In this document: piece by piece, positions 6,338-8,433 of the stretch
How positions within the stretch are numbered: position 1 is the stretch's first letter
Layout: each line of letters begins with the position of its first letter
NCBI GenBank assembly: GCA_030531915.1
Contig: JAUNMD010000037.1
Location: 1 to 8,433, forward strand
Source of the DNA: Pseudomonadota bacterium
GTDB lineage: Bacteria; Pseudomonadota; Alphaproteobacteria; Rs-D84
DNA length: 8,433 nucleotides
Direction: 5' to 3'
Notes under the pieces: generated by a model
Told to the model about the DNA's origin: nothing
The model's database searches: none
The model's input: only the letters and a program-made list of their open reading frames with translations
Translations under genes and position numbers: made by a program

Positions 6338-6366
6338 ATTATAACAGCATTTTTTTCAAATGCAAA
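6338..6366 (-). promoter_or_regulatory. Promoter of tRNA-Pro
   Basis: Perfect -10 TATAAT (6343-6338) with TTGCAT 16 bp or TTTGCA 17 bp upstream (within 6366-6360) as the -35. It predicts a start near 6331, about 5 bases before the mature tRNA 5' end. Confidence 0.65.
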
Positions 6367-6386
6367 TATTAAAATTTATTTTATGC

Positions 6387-6416
6387 TTGCCCGCATGGGG
6401 GAAAAACTTATATCAT
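6387..6416 (+). promoter_or_regulatory. Possible promoter of the secreted protein/arginase-like operon
   Basis: TTGCCC (6387-6392), an 18-bp gap, and TATCAT (6411-6416). The predicted start (about 6423) is almost at the ATG (6425), and no Shine-Dalgarno lies at normal distance, so the message may be leaderless or nearly so. The nearest purine-rich run, GGGGG at 6397-6401, is too far from the start. Confidence 0.35.
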
Positions 6417-6424
6417 AATAGCAA

Positions 6425-7465
6425 ATGTCAAAGTTATTGCATTTTTTACCAATTTTGTACGTTTTGTGCATTGTTCACACGGCGGGCGCGGCCACGCGCG
6501 CGTCGGACTATGTCAGTGCGAACACATACAACAATATGTACCCATATATGAATAATACGATGCGCACAGGGTTGAACCCAGGAACAAGCCCCAGTCAAAG
6601 CACGAACCATATTGATGTTCTGACGCGTACGATTCCGACGGGAAACGCCGCATCCACCGCCACGCGTCGCGTGGTTTCGCGTTCCGCCACCGCGCGCAGC
6701 GCGACAAAGACCGGCACAGTCGCCGCTGCGTCCAATACCGCCGCCACGACGGGAACGGCATCGGGGGCATCAACGTCACGTCGTGTTGTCGCACGCAGTG
6801 CATCACGCAGCGGGGGAACATCGGGCGCAACAACGGCGCGCAGTTCGGTTGGCGTGGCGTCTGGACGTAATGTTCGCGCGCGTACGGTTCGTGGCAATGG
6901 CACGGTGACGCGTGACGATGCGGTATCAAATACGCAAAATACCGCCACAAACACCACCAGCGGCACTCATACAAACGTTACCGCGGCACGATGCTTGGCG
7001 GATTACAGCGAATGCATGGACGGGTACTGTGTGCGCGAAAATACCGCGTACAATCGTTGCTATTGCAGTGCCAAGTTGTCCCAGATTGATGCGCAGTACC
7101 AGCCGGAAATCGACAGTTTGATAAAGCAAATCTTGACCATGCGTGGCACGAATCGGTGGACAGAGGCCGAGATGAACGAGTATTGGATGAGTGTTGTCGG
7201 CAAATATCGTGGTGAAAATTCGTGGACTAATTTGGACAATGCATTGAATATTGACTGGGCCAGTTTGGAGAGCCGTGCCCGTGGTCAAAACGCGTTTGTA
7301 ACGGGGCATGATTATTGCATGCAGCATTTGCAGGGCTGTTTTTACATGGCGGCAAATCTGCGCGATATTTATCGGTCTGACATCGCACGTGATTGTTCGA
7401 CATATGAAAAATCGTTGCAAAAACTGAAAAATGCGGCAGAAAGTATAGTAGAGGCATATAAATGA
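6425..7465 (+). CDS. Secreted Cys-rich protein with Ala/Ser/Thr/Arg linker
   Basis: I do not recognise the family. Residues 1-22 are a signal peptide with hydrophobic core HFLPILYVLCIV and likely cleavage after AGA (20-22), so the protein is exported. Residues 70-185 form a low-complexity Ala/Ser/Thr/Arg/Gly linker with a recurring basic motif: TRRVVSRSA (80-88), SRRVVARSA (118-126) and a looser GRNVRARTV (147-155). The C-terminal domain (about 188-346) carries eight cysteines, at 190, 197, 202, 212, 214, 298, 305 and 324, in the pattern CxxxxxxCxxxxC, then CYC, then CxxxxxxC. Being exported, these probably form disulfides. The last 25 residues look helical (KSLQKLKNAAESIVEAYK). The stop shares ATGA with the next gene's start, indicating one operon. 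Start choice: it gives a clean signal peptide, though without a good ribosome site. Role unknown; the domain plan suggests a periplasmic or surface protein. Confidence 0.85.
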   Translation: MSKLLHFLPILYVLCIVHTAGAATRASDYVSANTYNNMYPYMNNTMRTGLNPGTSPSQSTNHIDVLTRTIPTGNAASTATRRVVSRSATARSATKTGTVAAASNTAATTGTASGASTSRRVVARSASRSGGTSGATTARSSVGVASGRNVRARTVRGNGTVTRDDAVSNTQNTATNTTSGTHTNVTAARCLADYSECMDGYCVRENTAYNRCYCSAKLSQIDAQYQPEIDSLIKQILTMRGTNRWTEAEMNEYWMSVVGKYRGENSWTNLDNALNIDWASLESRARGQNAFVTGHDYCMQHLQGCFYMAANLRDIYRSDIARDCSTYEKSLQKLKNAAESIVEAYK

Positions 7466-8304
7466 AATCTTTGTTTGGTATAGAATATGGCCGCGGCGCG
7501 ACCGCGAAAGTTGTTTTGGACGGGCCGGCGTTGGCCCCTGCGGCGGTGCAGAAAATGTACCCAGATGCAAATTGGACAATGGTTACGGCCGATCCATATG
7601 ATGCGGATTTGTGGGCGCGCGATCGCTTTGGTGAAAACCTGTTGATTCAGAAAAAAATCTATGCGGCGACGCCGAATGCGCCACATGTAATGATTGGTGG
7701 CGACCATTCGGTGAATTTTGGACACTTTGCCGCGCTGGCGGATCGGTTGATGAACGACGATTTGTGTCTGATTTATATTGACGCGCATTTGGACGCGCAT
7801 ACACCAGAATCGTCCCGTGCCCAGGCATCGGGCGCGCCACATGGTGCAAACGTGCGCGCATTGGCGGGCGATGGGGACGAACGCTGGTTGGGGTTACAGG
7901 CACGCGTGCCGGCACTGCGCCCAGAAAATCTGTTCTATTTGGGTTCGCGTTCATACGAGCCAGCAGAAATTGATTTCGTGCACCAGAATAATATCTTTAT
8001 GCGCACGCCGTTGGATTTAGACACGCCGGAAAAGATTGACCGTGTGGTTGGTGAAATTTTCCGTCAGATTGATGATCGTCCGTACGTTGTGTCGTTTGAT
8101 TTGGACGCGATTGATCCGAATACATTTGCGTCGGTACTTGTCCCAGAACCAAATGGTATTTCATTGTCGGCGGCGCGCCAGTTGACGCATGCATTCGCAC
8201 CCGATGCGCACAGTTTTGAATTTGTGGAATATGCCCCACGCGATGGCGACGCGCAGAGTGCGGACATCGTGCGCGAATTAGTCGGCATTGCATTGGCGGA
8301 CTAG
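7462..8304 (+). CDS. Arginase/agmatinase-family (ureohydrolase) metalloenzyme
   Basis: Binuclear-manganese hydrolase fold of the arginase family, whose members split guanidino or formimino groups (arginine, agmatine, formiminoglutamate). All six metal ligands are visible: H82 in GGDHS (79-83), D107, H109 and D111 in DAHLD, and D213 and D215 in SFDLDAIDP (211-219). H127 in SGAPHG matches the catalytic-loop His of arginases, and E256 in FEFVEYAP the substrate Glu. Length (280) is slightly short for an arginase (about 300). The segment from DAHLD to H127 is about three residues longer than in arginases, and the usual substrate-binding Asn after DxxxD is H113, so the substrate cannot be named. 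There is no signal peptide, so it is cytoplasmic. It starts in an ATGA overlap with the secreted protein gene, with AGAGG about 8 bases upstream. Fold is confident; substrate is open. Confidence 0.9.
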   Translation: MKSLFGIEYGRGATAKVVLDGPALAPAAVQKMYPDANWTMVTADPYDADLWARDRFGENLLIQKKIYAATPNAPHVMIGGDHSVNFGHFAALADRLMNDDLCLIYIDAHLDAHTPESSRAQASGAPHGANVRALAGDGDERWLGLQARVPALRPENLFYLGSRSYEPAEIDFVHQNNIFMRTPLDLDTPEKIDRVVGEIFRQIDDRPYVVSFDLDAIDPNTFASVLVPEPNGISLSAARQLTHAFAPDAHSFEFVEYAPRDGDAQSADIVRELVGIALAD

Positions 8305-8433
8305 ATACGTTCACACATCAAATTATGTTGATAAATATTGCGGGCCAAATCGTCACTGATTTGGCCCCAATCACTTGCACGCCCGTATATCGGCACGCAT
8401 GGCACGCAAGTGTTATTCGGCAATGGTGTATTT
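8301..8433 (-). CDS. C-terminal end of a convergent gene (starts beyond window)
   Basis: The minus strand is open from the right edge to a TAG at 8303-8301, giving 43 residues beginning NTPLPNNTCVPCVPIYGRAS and ending LMCERI. The three Cys, Trp, Tyr and balanced charge look like real protein, not chance translation, and the frame explains the bases after the arginase-like gene. No family recognised; only the tail is visible. Its stop overlaps the arginase-like stop. Confidence 0.55.
   Translation of the reverse strand, partial: NTPLPNNTCVPCVPIYGRASDWGQISDDLARNIYQHNLMCERI
8342..8367. other. 10-bp perfect inverted repeat, possible terminator hairpin
   Basis: GGGCCAAATC (8342-8351), loop GTCACT, GATTTGGCCC (8358-8367). 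It lies 38 bases after the arginase-like stop but has no T-run on either side, and it falls inside the convergent frame (as WGQISDDLAR). It may stop or stabilise the operon message, or be only coding sequence. Confidence 0.4.

Noticed and set aside
6595..6966. Minus-strand frame opposite the low-complexity linker
   Set aside because: Val/Arg/Ala-rich shadow of the Ala/Ser/Thr/Arg linker; no ribosome site, and the sense strand has signal peptide and operon context.

Overview
The window comes from a Gram-negative bacterium. The left gene ends in an outer-membrane autotransporter barrel with a terminal phenylalanine, and the tRNA gene encodes its own CCA. The style of the proteins (autotransporter, secreted Cys-rich proteins with Ala/Ser/Thr/Arg linkers) suggests an uncultured, perhaps gut-associated, alphaproteobacterium; that placement is a weak inference.

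Layout. (1) 2-3364 (+): the 3' part of a large autotransporter adhesin, open at the left edge, closed by a strong terminator at 3371-3396. (2) 3397-5590: a visibly AT-richer block with a type II restriction-modification pair, a C5 cytosine methyltransferase (3663-4526) and an HpaII-family-like endonuclease (4523-5590), sharing an ATGA overlap. The 175 bases before the methyltransferase are a dense series of stem-loops, including two hairpins with the same arms and a junction with a GNRA tetraloop. This is a good candidate for an unrecognised leader RNA. (3) 5604-5771 (-): a 55-residue tail-anchored membrane protein with its own Shine-Dalgarno and -10 box, converging on the endonuclease gene. 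(4) 5772-6249: a gene-poor stretch with imperfect direct repeats, hairpins and tRNA-derived fragments, ending in a bidirectional terminator. (5) 6250-6326 (-): tRNA-Pro(TGG). (6) 6425-8304 (+): a two-gene operon with an ATGA overlap, a secreted Cys-rich protein with basic repeats followed by an arginase/agmatinase-family metallohydrolase. (7) 8301-8433 (-): the C-terminal end of a convergent gene whose stop codon shares the palindrome CTAG with the arginase-like stop.

How it fits together. The R-M pair is a self-contained defence unit, probably acquired, lying between an autotransporter terminator and the 3' side of a tRNA gene. Copies of the tRNA 3' end at 6080-6093 and, more weakly, at 3564-3572 are compatible with old integration events, but no integrase is visible. 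The most interesting items are the structured leader, the small membrane protein beside the R-M pair, and the coupling of a secreted Cys-rich protein to an arginase-like enzyme.
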